A stretch of 64,000 bases of DNA, taken from an uncultured candidatus Porisulfidus sp. (GTDB taxonomy: Bacteria; Pseudomonadota; Gammaproteobacteria; Poriferisulfidales; Poriferisulfidaceae). Below are positions 44,517-54,176 of the stretch, one piece after another (position 1 is the first letter of the stretch; every line of letters begins with the position of its first letter). Location: assembly GCA_958431155.1 (NCBI GenBank), contig OY288106.1, positions 1 to 64,000 of the forward strand, read 5' to 3'. The notes beneath the pieces are model-generated. The model made no database searches. It saw only the letters and a list, made by a program, of their open reading frames with translations, and was not told the origin of the DNA. Made by a program: the position numbers and the translations under genes.

Positions 44517-46283
44517 ATGGCCGGGCGCATCCCTTCCGAATTTATCCAGCAACTGCTGGCACGGGCGGATCTCGCCGACCTGATCGGGCGCTACGTCCCA
44601 CTTAAGAAAGCCGGGGCGGAATTCAAGGCCTGCTGCCCGTTCCACAACGAAAAGACTCCCTCGTTCACGATCAGCCCGAGCAAGGGTTTTTATCACTGCT
44701 TCGGCTGCGGCGCGCACGGCACCGCGATTTCATTCCTGATGGAGTACGGTCGGTACTCGTTTCCCGATGCGGTCGAGGAACTGGCCAAACAGACCGGGAT
44801 GGAGGTCCCGCGAACTGGCGGGAGTGATGCGCCGCGCCAGGAACTTGATCCGCTGTACGATTGCATGGAAGCGGCGTGCCAGTTCTATCAGAAAGAACTG
44901 ACCCGCTCCAAGTCGGCGCAGGCGTATGCGCATGAGCGCGGCCTTTCGGGCAAGATTTGCGAAGAGTACCGGATCGGCTTTGCGCCGCCGGGTTTCGAGA
45001 ACATCGGTTCAAATCTGTCGAGGCGGTTTTCCCGGGAGTTGCTGTTGAAGGTGGGCCTGTTGTCGAAAAAAGATAACCGGATTTATGACAAGTTTCGCAA
45101 CCGTTTGATGTTCCCGATCCGGGATTCGCGCGGGCGGGTGCTCGGGTTCGGCGGACGGGTCATCGACGATAAGGACAAGCCCAAGTACATGAATTCACCG
45201 GAGACCCCGCTGTTCCACAAGGGACGCGTCTTGTACGGCGTGCACGAACTGCAGCAGCGCCGCGGCAAGATCAACTACCTGATTTTGACGGAGGGGTACA
45301 TGGATGTGGTCAGCCTGACGCAGGCCGGCGTGCGGAACGCCCTCGCCACTCTAGGCACGGCCACGACCGAGGATCATGTCCGGCAGATGGGACGCTTCTG
45401 CCGCACCTTCGTATTTTGCTTCGATGGGGACCCGGCGGGTCGGGCTGCAGGCTGGCGCGCGCTTGAGAGCTTGCTGCCGGTTCTGCGCGAGGGCGATGAG
45501 GTCCGCTTTGCGCATCTGCCGGAGGGAGAAGACCCGGACAGTTACATCCGCGCCCATGGCATGCCTGGCTGGAAGGAATTCATCCGGGGGGCCACGCCGC
45601 TGGAGGAATATTTCTTCACGCACCTGGAGCAAGATCTGAACTTGGATCTGGCGTCCGGAAAATCGGCGTTGGTCGCAAAGGCAAAGCCGTTGTTCGAGAA
45701 AGTCGGCGCCCCGGTCTTCCGCGACCTGATGATCCGGAAGCTGTGCGACACGACCGGGCTGAGAGAAGATCAGTTGCGTTTGGAGCCGTCGGTTTCAGAC
45801 AAACCGGACGCACAACGGCCCAAACCGACCCCGCCCGGGCGGCCGTCGGCGATACGGGTGATGATTCGCCTGTTGCTGGAGTATCCCGGGCTGGCCCGTC
45901 TGGCGCCGTCGCCGGAAGACCTGAAAGCCATTCCGGTCCCGGGATTTGATCTGTTCGCCAAGATTGTAGAACTGGCGCAAGGGAATCCCGACATTAAGGC
46001 GGGTGCAATCCTGGAGTCATTCCGAGGCCAGGATGCGGAAAAGCACCTGAACAGCTTGATGCGCTGGACGCCGGTAGAGTTGTCTGGAGTGAAAGAGGAG
46101 AGGGATGTTCATGCTGTCTTCGAGCAGGGCATGCGCCGGTTCAGGCTCCAATGGGTCAGACAGCGGATCGGCTTCCTGGAGGCCAAGCAGGCCGAAGAAG
46201 AGGTCCTCGGCCAGGCGGAACAGGAGGAATTGGCGAACCTGCGCAAGGAACGCGCCGAACTTGCACGAACCCCGGGCAGGTAG
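44517..46283 (+). CDS. dnaG: DNA primase
   Basis: The 588-residue protein has the zinc finger CCPFHNEKTPSF ... YHCFGCG at residues 40-65, the TOPRIM core (YLILTEGYMDVVSLTQAG; VFCFDGDPAGRAA), and a C-terminal helical domain for DnaB binding. It lays RNA primers for replication. It is outside the usual rpsU-dnaG-rpoD macromolecular synthesis operon; its neighbours are gltB (30 bases upstream) and a convergent outer-membrane protein gene. Confidence 0.97.
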   Translation: MAGRIPSEFIQQLLARADLADLIGRYVPLKKAGAEFKACCPFHNEKTPSFTISPSKGFYHCFGCGAHGTAISFLMEYGRYSFPDAVEELAKQTGMEVPRTGGSDAPRQELDPLYDCMEAACQFYQKELTRSKSAQAYAHERGLSGKICEEYRIGFAPPGFENIGSNLSRRFSRELLLKVGLLSKKDNRIYDKFRNRLMFPIRDSRGRVLGFGGRVIDDKDKPKYMNSPETPLFHKGRVLYGVHELQQRRGKINYLILTEGYMDVVSLTQAGVRNALATLGTATTEDHVRQMGRFCRTFVFCFDGDPAGRAAGWRALESLLPVLREGDEVRFAHLPEGEDPDSYIRAHGMPGWKEFIRGATPLEEYFFTHLEQDLNLDLASGKSALVAKAKPLFEKVGAPVFRDLMIRKLCDTTGLREDQLRLEPSVSDKPDAQRPKPTPPGRPSAIRVMIRLLLEYPGLARLAPSPEDLKAIPVPGFDLFAKIVELAQGNPDIKAGAILESFRGQDAEKHLNSLMRWTPVELSGVKEERDVHAVFEQGMRRFRLQWVRQRIGFLEAKQAEEEVLGQAEQEELANLRKERAELARTPGR

Positions 46284-46350
46284 CTTTTCTCAAGTCACTT
46301 GGTTGCTATCTCCGGCGAAAGCCGCGCCAGGAAAAAGTGGATGTCGGCAC

Positions 46351-47316
46351 TCAGAACCGGCGTTTGAAGCCGACCGTGATCGCCCAGTACTCAATGTTGT
46401 CCATTTTGACTCGATCTACGAAAGGCGTGACTCCGTCCACATGCACCGGTTCGTGATCGCGGATCTGGTTGTACGCCGCGCGGTCCTTGAAGTCATCGAA
46501 CTGTGCCCAGCGCAGCTTGATGCCGACGGAAGTCTGATCGGTCAGGGCATAGTCCACGCCGGCCAGCAACTGAAACCCGAACAGCGTGTCGGACAGTTCC
46601 GTGTCCGTGGAGCTCAGGGTGCCGGCGGCGTTCTCCCGCCATTCGAGCCACGAATCCCCATCCCAGCCGTATTCGCGTTGTGTCGCCGGGACGTCCGGGG
46701 CCACGCCCAGGTAACCCTCGTCCTCAGTCTTGCGCAGGAACCGGCGCTCGTATTGCATCCGGACTCGTGCCCATCCGGCGCCGATACCGACGTACGGCGT
46801 CCACGGGGATTCCGAGGCGAAGTCGTAGAACAGGTTGGCGAAGTATTGCCGAATGCGGAAGTCCGATATCCATTCGTAGGGCGGGGCGGCCTCGCTCCAC
46901 TCTCGATCCTTGCTGGCGAGACCCGGGTGGGTCGAGGCGGTGATGATGGGGTAGCTGGCCGAGTCGGGTTCGACGTGCATGAATTCCAGCTCGAAGCGAA
47001 GTCGGTCCCGGACATAGCCCGCGTGGAGGCCGGCGGCCAAGCCGCTGCCCGCGTCAAACCGGGAATTCCATTTCTCCCCGGGGTCGCCAATCCTGCAGGC
47101 AGGATCGTTGGCGATCGCCCCGGATGGGAGAGTCGCGGCACTGTACATCTGGACATCGCAACGCGTCGGATTGCTCCGTCCGGTGACGATGGAATCCAAC
47201 GTGCGGGAGTCGGCCAGGCCGAGATCCGCGCCGACATAGAAGTCGGCGTGCGCGGCGGCCAAAATGTTCATGCCGAGCATGAAGACGCACAGGCGAAATG
47301 GGATTGCGTGGGGCAT
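46351..47316 (-). CDS. Outer-membrane beta-barrel protein of unknown function
   Basis: ATG 47316 gives a 321-residue precursor with a signal peptide (FRLCVFMLGMNILAAAHA). Mature strands alternate in pattern: DFYVGADLGLAD, GLAAGLHAGYVRDRLRFELE, TPYVGIGAGWARVRMQYER and QLLAGVDYALTDQTSVGIKL. The last, EYWAITVGFKRRF, ends in Phe, the Bam recognition signal. This fits an eight- to ten-stranded OmpA/Opa-like barrel with long loops. Two cysteines (RCDVQ, PACRIG) may form a loop disulfide. A TATAAT box lies 35-40 bases upstream on the minus strand. Ligand and role are unknown. Confidence 0.82.
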   Translation of the reverse strand: MPHAIPFRLCVFMLGMNILAAAHADFYVGADLGLADSRTLDSIVTGRSNPTRCDVQMYSAATLPSGAIANDPACRIGDPGEKWNSRFDAGSGLAAGLHAGYVRDRLRFELEFMHVEPDSASYPIITASTHPGLASKDREWSEAAPPYEWISDFRIRQYFANLFYDFASESPWTPYVGIGAGWARVRMQYERRFLRKTEDEGYLGVAPDVPATQREYGWDGDSWLEWRENAAGTLSSTDTELSDTLFGFQLLAGVDYALTDQTSVGIKLRWAQFDDFKDRAAYNQIRDHEPVHVDGVTPFVDRVKMDNIEYWAITVGFKRRF

Positions 47317-47350
47317 TTCGGGGGGTGTTTTCGGGTGGTGGATATCCGCT

Positions 47351-47356
47351 ATTATA
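47351..47356 (-). promoter_or_regulatory. -10 box of the outer-membrane protein gene
   Basis: A perfect minus-strand TATAAT lies 35 bases before the start codon. A poor -35 (TTCTGG) is 17 bases upstream. The same 164-base gap drives the divergent gene at 47481, for which TAGAAT at 47428-47433 is a weak -10 candidate. Confidence 0.4.
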
Positions 47357-47480
47357 GGGCAGGGCGGCGGATTCCAGAATATAAAAACCCCTATGAAACA
47401 ATAACCTATGCGCCTTGCCGAATGCGGTAGAATAGTTTCCCGTAAACCCCGATAACGAATCATAACTAGGGGTTGATTGT

Positions 47481-49391
47481 ATGGAGGGAGTCCTCGAAAT
47501 CAGAGACGGGTGCAATACTCCGGAGCAACTGCTCCGGAGCCTCGCGTTCGCCCGCTACCTGAAAATCTACAAGGAAGAGTTCCTCGCGGACCTTCTGCAC
47601 CGCGATCATAATCTCGACGAAGCCCAGCACAAGGCAGACTTGATCCGCAGCATCACGCTGCGGGACATCAGCACCATCCTGGACTCCAATCACTTCGATC
47701 CCGAAGAGTTGGAGCATGCGCGCGCGGTTGTCAAGTTCCTGGACGGCGGCTTCCATCACTTCCGCAACGCGAGTTACTCGCGTCTAGTGCGCCTGCAAAA
47801 CGAAGTCGTAAGTTCCGGTACGGAGAGCCAGAGCACAATCAAGGACAAGGTCACGGAGAAAGCCGCCGAGTTGAACGACTTGATCCTGGAGACGCGCCGC
47901 CGGCTGCTGTCGCAGGTCGGGCTGGGCTACGGAGTGCGCCGTACGCCGGGGATGGACGCCTCGCCGAACGTGACGGCCGGGGAGATTTCCGGACACTACT
48001 GCAACATTCCTGCGCCTTACAGCATCCTGTGCCATGTGCCCCTGACCATGGCGGCGGACATCCGCACGGGAGTGGATTACCGCACGCCAGCCAACCGGCG
48101 TGCTTATCCGTTCTTTCAACTGGACCACAACCCGCTGCACATCGAGGACTTCGACCCGGAGGTCTGGGTGTCGGTCCCGCTACGGGTCGGGCGCTGGCTG
48201 ATCATCGCCTACATCCACAAGTCGCGCGGCTGCATCGAGATGGAGCCGGGCCTGCTGAACCTGTTCCCTTTCGCCGACGTCGAGCAGACCTTCCCGGCGA
48301 CGCGCCCCGACGGCCTGTTCTTCTTCGGAGATCCGAACGGGAAGTTCGGCGAGGATCTCGGCTATTACTGGGACGAGGAGAACCAGCTGCTGATCGGCTT
48401 GGTGCCGGAACACGACGAGTACAAGTATTTCGGCTACTGCAAGAAGCCCATCCTGACCCTGCACAACGTGCTCGCGATCCGCGCGGGCGATGTTCCGCTG
48501 CACTGCGGTTGCACCCGCTATATCGTGGGCTTCGAGGGCGACGAGCCGTACATTTCGGAGATGCTGATCAAGGCGGACGACATGGGCCGGGCCGTGCTGG
48601 AACGTGCCAACGGCTCGGCGTTCCGCCGACCGATCTTCTACGGCACCGAAATCGGCGCCTTCGCTTGCCTGGACGGCTTCAGCGAGCAGGCGAAGCTGGC
48701 CATGGAGGGCCGGGAGGTCGGCTACAACAACCACATGGGCTCGAACGCGCGGCAAGTCGTGCCGGTGGCCGAGGAGTCCGAAGTGGCGCTGGGCAGTAAC
48801 CTGGACGTGCTGCTGTACCTGAACAACTTCGACATCAAGGAAGAAGGCGAGTCCTGTATCGACACGGAGATTCCGGTTCCCGAGGCCATCGAACATTTCC
48901 GCAAGGGTGAACGGGTCGCCGCGGGCAGCACCCAGACGCATCGGGGCAAGAAAGAGGCCAGCTACTGGGCCAATCCGTTCCCGACCCTGATGAGCAACGA
49001 CGGCGATGTGCTGCACCCCGATCTCTACGAACAGTTCAGCGAAACCGAAGCCTCTTTCATGAAGGACGTCGAAGCACTGGTGGAGCGCGAGGAAATGTAT
49101 CTCGGCGTTGCGTACAGCCAGTTGATGGCGGGGGTGTACGAGGGCGTCGAAGACGGCGACGTCACGCGTTGCGGCTTTGCCAACCGGGAGGAGATCGAGC
49201 AGGTCGCTCCGGAGCGCTTGGCGCACGAACTGATCCAGATGGTCAAGCAGATTGCAGTAAAGAAGCGCGAGCGGCTGAACGGCGATGCCCGGGAAGTCGA
49301 TGTCACGGTGGCGCTGGTCGGCGACAGCCGCACCGGCAAGTCGGAGACCGGAGAGAAACTGGAAGGCGTCCTTGGATTGACGCTGGTCTGA
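47481..49391 (+). CDS. Large protein of unknown function ending in an HPrK/PEPCK-like P-loop
   Basis: The 636-residue protein has an AGGGG ribosome site. Residues 1-140 look helical (LRSLAFARYLKIYKEEFLAD; LEHARAVVKFLDGGFHHFRN). A long mixed domain follows, with conserved-looking blocks such as HKSRGCIEMEPGLLNLFPFA, FFFGDPNGKFGEDLGYYWDE, HCGCTRYIVGFEGDEP and GREVGYNNHMGSNARQVVPV. The last 30 residues contain VALVGDSRTGKSETGEKLEG, a Walker A motif of the GxSxxGKSE type seen in HPr kinase and PEP carboxykinase. The protein ends only about 10 residues later, so no Walker B region can follow. No signal peptide. I do not recognise the family. A strong terminator follows directly, so the short C-terminus is not a window artefact. 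Confidence 0.8.
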   Translation: MEGVLEIRDGCNTPEQLLRSLAFARYLKIYKEEFLADLLHRDHNLDEAQHKADLIRSITLRDISTILDSNHFDPEELEHARAVVKFLDGGFHHFRNASYSRLVRLQNEVVSSGTESQSTIKDKVTEKAAELNDLILETRRRLLSQVGLGYGVRRTPGMDASPNVTAGEISGHYCNIPAPYSILCHVPLTMAADIRTGVDYRTPANRRAYPFFQLDHNPLHIEDFDPEVWVSVPLRVGRWLIIAYIHKSRGCIEMEPGLLNLFPFADVEQTFPATRPDGLFFFGDPNGKFGEDLGYYWDEENQLLIGLVPEHDEYKYFGYCKKPILTLHNVLAIRAGDVPLHCGCTRYIVGFEGDEPYISEMLIKADDMGRAVLERANGSAFRRPIFYGTEIGAFACLDGFSEQAKLAMEGREVGYNNHMGSNARQVVPVAEESEVALGSNLDVLLYLNNFDIKEEGESCIDTEIPVPEAIEHFRKGERVAAGSTQTHRGKKEASYWANPFPTLMSNDGDVLHPDLYEQFSETEASFMKDVEALVEREEMYLGVAYSQLMAGVYEGVEDGDVTRCGFANREEIEQVAPERLAHELIQMVKQIAVKKRERLNGDAREVDVTVALVGDSRTGKSETGEKLEGVLGLTLV

Positions 49392-49410
49392 GAAATCTTC
49401 TTGAAGATTG

Positions 49411-49437
49411 CCCCGCTGTTCGGCGGGGATAATTTTT
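49411..49437 (+). terminator. Intrinsic terminator of the 636-residue gene
   Basis: CCCCGC-TGTTCG-GCGGGG is followed by ATAATTTTT, 20 bases after the stop codon. A second dyad (AATCTTC-TT-GAAGATT) overlaps its left side. It separates this gene from convergent valS. Confidence 0.85.
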
Positions 49438-49445
49438 AAACGTTC

Positions 49446-52202
49446 CTACATCTGCGCGATTCGCTCGCGCTGTTCCGTAAGTTGTGCATGTGCGGTCTCC
49501 AGTTCCGCCAGTCGCTCTCGCTCTTTCTGCACGACCGATTCCGGGGCGCGTGACACGAACTTTTCGTTGTCCAGCTTGCCACGGACCGCGCCGAGTGCGC
49601 CGTCCAGTTTTTTCAGTTCCCGATCCAGCCGGGCCAGTTCGGCCTCGCGGTCGATGAGGTTGGCAAGCGGAATCAGCAGACGCATGTTTCCGATCAGTAC
49701 CGTCGCGGCTTCCGGGGTTGTTTTACCCGGCTCCATCCAGCGTATCGACTCTGGACGCGCGAGATTCTGGATCCAGGCCTGAGTCGCCTCGAAACGTGCC
49801 TGGTCCTGCGCCGTCCAGTTTTCGAGAAGCACGGGGACCGGACGGCCTGGGGCGATGTCCATCTCGGCACGGGTCCGGCGGATTCCGCCGATGAATTCCT
49901 GCAGCCAGCGCATCGTCTTGAGGGTTTCAGGATCCTCCTCGATGTCTTCCGCTTCGGGCCAGTCGTGGGTCATCAGGAACGCGTCCCCGTCGTCTCGGCG
50001 CTGCGGGAGTTGCCGGTGCAGTTCTTCGGTGATGAATGGCATGAACGGGTGCAGCAGGCGCAGAATCCGGTCCAGCGTCGCGTACAGGGTATGCAGGGTG
50101 GATTGCACGGCGTCTTCCGGTGCTTCGTCGTTCAGGGTCGTCTTCGTGAATTCCAGGTACCAGTCGCAGAAGTCGTGCCACACGAACTCGTACAGGGCCT
50201 TCGCGGCCAGATCGAAGCGGTAGGCGCTCAGGTGCTCGGACACTTCTCGGGTAACCCTCTGAGAACGGGCCGCAATCCAGCGATCCGCCAGGCTGGCCTC
50301 GGCCGAAGGCGCCGATTCATCCAGTTGCTCGGCGTGCATCAGCGCGAAGCGCACCGCGTTCCAGAGCTTGTTGCAGAAATTCCGATAACCCAGCACGCGT
50401 GGCAACTCAAAGCGTACATCGCGCCCGAACGTCGCCTGCGTGGCGAAGCAGAAGCGCAACGCGTCGGTTCCGCAGGCCTGGAAGCCGTCCGGAAATTCCT
50501 GGCGGGTGATCCGTTCGATCGAGGTAGCCTGCTTCGGATCCATCAGGTCGTCGACGCGTTTCTTCACCAGCGCTTCCAGGTCGATGCCGTCGATGACGTC
50601 GATCGGGTCGATGGTGTTGCCCTTGGATTTCGACATCTTCTGGCCATGCGCGTCGCGAACGAGGCCGTGCACGTAGATGTCGCGGAACGGCACGTCCTCC
50701 ATGAAGTGCAATCCCATCATGATCATGCGCGCGACCCAGAAGAAGATGATGTCGAAGCCCGTGACCAGCACGCTGGTCGGGTAGAAGTGCTCCAGCGCCG
50801 CGTCCTTCCGGGGCCAGCCGAGCGTGGAGAACGGCCACAGCGCAGAGGAGAACCAGGTGTCCAGCACGTCCTCGTCCTGGCGCAGCGGCGCATCGGCCGG
50901 AATCCGGTACTTCTCCCGGACCTCCTGCTCGTCGCGCCCCACATGAGGCGTGCCGTCGGCGTCGTACCAGGCGGGGATGCGGTGTCCCCACCACAACTGA
51001 CGGCTGATGCACCAGTCCTCGATGTTCTCCATCCAGTCGTAGTAGGTCTTGCTCCAGTTCTCCGGCACGAAGCGGATGCGGCCATCGCGGACTGCCGCCA
51101 GCGCTTTGTCGGCCAGCGGGCCGGTGCGGACGTACCACTGGTCGGTCAGGTAGGGCTCGACCACGGCACCGCTGCGGTCGCCGCGGGGGATGGTCAAAGC
51201 ATGCTCCTCGGTGCGCGCCAGCAGGCCCTGCGCTTCGAGGTCGGCCAGGACCTGTTCGCGCGCCTGCTCCCGGCTCAGGCCCCGGTAGGCCTCGGGCGCG
51301 CCCTCGCCGAGGTGTGCGGTATCGGTGAAGAGGTTGACCAGCGGCAGGTCGTGGCGCTGTCCCACCTGGTAGTCGTTGAAGTCGTGCGCCGGGGTGATCT
51401 TCACGCAACCGGAACCGAACTCCGGGTCCACGTAGTCGTCCGCCACGATCGGGATGTCGCGGTCGGCCAGCGGCAGGCGAACGGATTTCCCGATCCATTT
51501 CTGGTAGCGGGGATCGTCGGGATGCACCGCCACCGCGGTGTCGCCCAGCATGGTTTCCGGGCGCGTGGTGGCGACCACCAGTGCTTCGTCGGAGCTGGCG
51601 ATGGGGTAGCGCAGGTGCCACAGGTGTCCCTGTTCCTCGGAGGCGATCACCTCAAGGTCCGACAGGGCAGTGCGCAGCACCGGATCCCAGTTGACCAGCC
51701 GCTTGCCGCGGTAGATCAGGTCCTGGTCATGCAGTTGCACGAAGACTTCGCGCACCGCTTCGGACAGTCCCTCGTCCATGGTGAACCGTTCGCGGGACCA
51801 GTCGACCGAAGCCCCCATCCGGCGCAACTGCCGGGTGATGTGCCCGCCGGATTCGCGCTTCCAGGTCCAGACCTCTTCCACGAAGGCGTCCCGGCCCAGT
51901 TCCCGGCGCGTCCGGCCTTCGCGTTCCAGCTTGCGCTCGACCACCATCTGGGTGGCGATGCCGGCATGGTCGGTCCCTGGCTGCCACAGGGCGGCACGGC
52001 CCTGCATCCTCCGCCAGCGGGTCAGGATGTCCATCAGGGTGTCCTGGAACGCGTGGCCCATGTGCAGGGTCCCGGTCACGTTCGGGGGCGGGATCATGAT
52101 GCAGAAGGGCTCGCCTTCGGCATTCGGCGCAAAGGCGCCGCTGTCTTCCCAGCGTTGCCGCCAGAAAACTTCGATCCGTTCGGGGTCGTAACTCTTATTC
52201 AT
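49446..52202 (-). CDS. valS: Valine--tRNA ligase
   Basis: From ATG 52202 ([14 protein letters not shown]) the 918-residue class I synthetase has the HIGH motif as [20 protein letters not shown], an inserted editing domain ([20 protein letters not shown]), and the KMSKS motif in [14 protein letters not shown]. The C-terminal coiled-coil arm that binds tRNA is visible ([20 protein letters not shown]). In-frame reading upstream to 52304 overlaps holC and is not expected to be used. Confidence 0.97.
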   Translation of the reverse strand: MNKSYDPERIEVFWRQRWEDSGAFAPNAEGEPFCIMIPPPNVTGTLHMGHAFQDTLMDILTRWRRMQGRAALWQPGTDHAGIATQMVVERKLEREGRTRRELGRDAFVEEVWTWKRESGGHITRQLRRMGASVDWSRERFTMDEGLSEAVREVFVQLHDQDLIYRGKRLVNWDPVLRTALSDLEVIASEEQGHLWHLRYPIASSDEALVVATTRPETMLGDTAVAVHPDDPRYQKWIGKSVRLPLADRDIPIVADDYVDPEFGSGCVKITPAHDFNDYQVGQRHDLPLVNLFTDTAHLGEGAPEAYRGLSREQAREQVLADLEAQGLLARTEEHALTIPRGDRSGAVVEPYLTDQWYVRTGPLADKALAAVRDGRIRFVPENWSKTYYDWMENIEDWCISRQLWWGHRIPAWYDADGTPHVGRDEQEVREKYRIPADAPLRQDEDVLDTWFSSALWPFSTLGWPRKDAALEHFYPTSVLVTGFDIIFFWVARMIMMGLHFMEDVPFRDIYVHGLVRDAHGQKMSKSKGNTIDPIDVIDGIDLEALVKKRVDDLMDPKQATSIERITRQEFPDGFQACGTDALRFCFATQATFGRDVRFELPRVLGYRNFCNKLWNAVRFALMHAEQLDESAPSAEASLADRWIAARSQRVTREVSEHLSAYRFDLAAKALYEFVWHDFCDWYLEFTKTTLNDEAPEDAVQSTLHTLYATLDRILRLLHPFMPFITEELHRQLPQRRDDGDAFLMTHDWPEAEDIEEDPETLKTMRWLQEFIGGIRRTRAEMDIAPGRPVPVLLENWTAQDQARFEATQAWIQNLARPESIRWMEPGKTTPEAATVLIGNMRLLIPLANLIDREAELARLDRELKKLDGALGAVRGKLDNEKFVSRAPESVVQKERERLAELETAHAQLTEQRERIAQM

Positions 52203-52239
52203 GTGGCGGGCCGCCCGGTGGGAGCGGGGGCGCGACGCC

Positions 52240-52656
52240 CTACTTCGAGATCTCGTGGAATTCCGGCTCGACGCCGTTCTCCCGGTATTGGCGGAAGCGC
52301 GCACGACCGTGGCTTTTGGTGTCGTCGTCCGGACCCACCACCTCGGCCACGCGGCTGAACGATTCGTACTCGTCCGGCATGTCGTCGGCCAGGTTGATCA
52401 GGACATCCCGCTCCTGCGGCAGCCATTCGTCATGGATGGTGACCCGGACGTGCGGGCTCGGACTTTGACCGAGGCTGTGCGGCAGGAAGCTCTGGTCGCG
52501 GAAGGTCCACATCTGGGTATCCAGCGATTCGGCGGCCTGCGGGTCCGGGACCCGGACGTGAACTCGGTGGCCCTGGGCCACGGCCTTCTCCGCGATCTGG
52601 CAGGCGACCCGCTCGCGATGGCCGCTCTTGATGACGTAGAAGTGGACGCTCTGCAT
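52240..52656 (-). CDS. holC: DNA polymerase III subunit chi
   Basis: The 138-residue protein starts [20 protein letters not shown] and has [15 protein letters not shown] and [12 protein letters not shown] blocks, matching HolC. Chi links the clamp loader to SSB. It lies between pepA and valS, the standard gammaproteobacterial order pepA-holC-valS. Confidence 0.94.
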   Translation of the reverse strand: MQSVHFYVIKSGHRERVACQIAEKAVAQGHRVHVRVPDPQAAESLDTQMWTFRDQSFLPHSLGQSPSPHVRVTIHDEWLPQERDVLINLADDMPDEYESFSRVAEVVGPDDDTKSHGRARFRQYRENGVEPEFHEISK

Positions 52657-52660
52657 GGAC

Positions 52661-54154
52661 TTAGGACTTTTGGGCGTCCCGCATCAGGAAGTGCGTCAGC
52701 AACGGCACCGGCCGGCCGGTCGCGCCCTTGCTCTTGCCCGTATGCCAGGCGGTCCCGGCAATGTCGAGATGCGCCCACGGCGTGTCGCCGACGAAGCGCG
52801 ACAGGAAACAGGCGGCGGTGGTAGCGCCTGCATAGCGCTCCCCGATATTGGCGATGTCGGCGAAGTTGCTGTCCAGTTCGCCCTGGTAGTCGTCCCACAG
52901 CGGCAGCGGCCAGACCCGGTCCCAGCTTTCGCGGCCAGCGGCGATCAGCGCGCGTTCCAGCTGGGTCTGGTAGGTAAACAGCCCGGACGCGTGCTTGCCC
53001 AGGGCGTGCACGCAGGCGCCGGTCAGGGTGGCGATGTCGATGATCAGGCGCGGCTTGAACCTGAGGGCGTAATCAAGGGCGTCACACAGGATCAGGCGGC
53101 CCTCGGCATCGGTGTTCAGGATCTCCACGGTCTGGCCGGAGGCGGTGGTGACCACGTCGCCGGGCCGGGTGGCTTTCCCGCCCGGCATGTTCTCGGTCGC
53201 CGGGATGATGCCGACCAGATGCTGCGGCAGGTTCAGCGCCGCTGCCGCCTTGAGCGTGCCGAGCACGCTGCCGGCGCCGCACATGTCGAATTTCATTTCG
53301 TCCATTGCGGAACTGGGCTTGATGGAAATCCCGCCCGTGTCGAACGTGACGCCTTTGCCGACTAGGGCGATCGGGGCCTTCGTTCGGACTCGGCCGCGGT
53401 ACTCGATGATGATCAACTGCGGTTCTTCCGCGCTGCCCTGCGCCACGGCAAGGAATGCGCCCATGTTGCGTTTTTCCAGTTCGCGGCGACCGAACGACTT
53501 GACCGAGAAACGCGAATCCTCGCGAATCAGCGAACGGGCCTGGCGGGCCAGGTAGCCCGGCGTGCAGAGGTTTGGCGGCAGGTCGCCGAGTTGCCGGGTC
53601 CAGATCATTCCGGACGCGATCGCCACGCCTTGGTCCACAGCCTTGCGGACCTTGGCCCGGTTCGCTTTGGAGGCGAGGATTGAGACGGACTCCAGGGGGG
53701 TGGCCGGAGGCTTGGCGGAGGGCTTGGTTTCCTGGAAGACATAGGCCGCATTTTCCAGCGCCAGTGCGGTTTGGCGCGCATTCCACTGCGCGTTCCTGCC
53801 GGCGACCCGGACTTCGCTACTGGCGAGCGCTGCCGTCACCGTAGAGTCTTTGTGCAAAGTCCGCGCGATCTGTTGCAGCGTTTTCAGAAAGTCGTTTTCC
53901 CCGACCTTGCCGGCCTCCCCGAAGCCGGCCAGCAGCAGGCGCGCGGCCTTCAGCCCGGCGGGGCGATACAATGCATGAAGTGTTTCGGCCTTGCCTGCGG
54001 CATCCTGCTGGGACAGGAGGTCGCTGACCGCCCCGCCCGTGGCCCGATCCATGGCTTGGGCACTGGGGGTCATCTGACCGTTTTCGTAGACACCGACCAC
54101 CAGGCAGTCGCAAACGATTTCCGCGGGTGAGGCGGTGACGACGGAATACTTCAT
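52661..54154 (-). CDS. pepA: Leucyl aminopeptidase (cytosol aminopeptidase)
   Basis: The 497-residue di-zinc M17 peptidase has VGKGVTFDTGGISIKPSSAM, KFDMCGAGSV and the signature NTDAEGRLILCDAL, with the metal ligands intact. The hexameric enzyme removes N-terminal residues; in E. coli it also binds DNA in carAB control and Xer recombination at cer, and xerD is encoded nearby. Divergent from lptF, with 22 bases between the start codons. Confidence 0.96.
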   Translation of the reverse strand: MKYSVVTASPAEIVCDCLVVGVYENGQMTPSAQAMDRATGGAVSDLLSQQDAAGKAETLHALYRPAGLKAARLLLAGFGEAGKVGENDFLKTLQQIARTLHKDSTVTAALASSEVRVAGRNAQWNARQTALALENAAYVFQETKPSAKPPATPLESVSILASKANRAKVRKAVDQGVAIASGMIWTRQLGDLPPNLCTPGYLARQARSLIREDSRFSVKSFGRRELEKRNMGAFLAVAQGSAEEPQLIIIEYRGRVRTKAPIALVGKGVTFDTGGISIKPSSAMDEMKFDMCGAGSVLGTLKAAAALNLPQHLVGIIPATENMPGGKATRPGDVVTTASGQTVEILNTDAEGRLILCDALDYALRFKPRLIIDIATLTGACVHALGKHASGLFTYQTQLERALIAAGRESWDRVWPLPLWDDYQGELDSNFADIANIGERYAGATTAACFLSRFVGDTPWAHLDIAGTAWHTGKSKGATGRPVPLLTHFLMRDAQKS

Positions 54155-54176
54155 GAAGAGAACCTAGAGGCCACGT

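Noticed and set aside
49965-52358. A 797-codon open frame opposite valS
   Set aside because: Antisense of a certain housekeeping gene; translation shows no domain and is rich in repeated V/H/R stretches typical of shadow frames.
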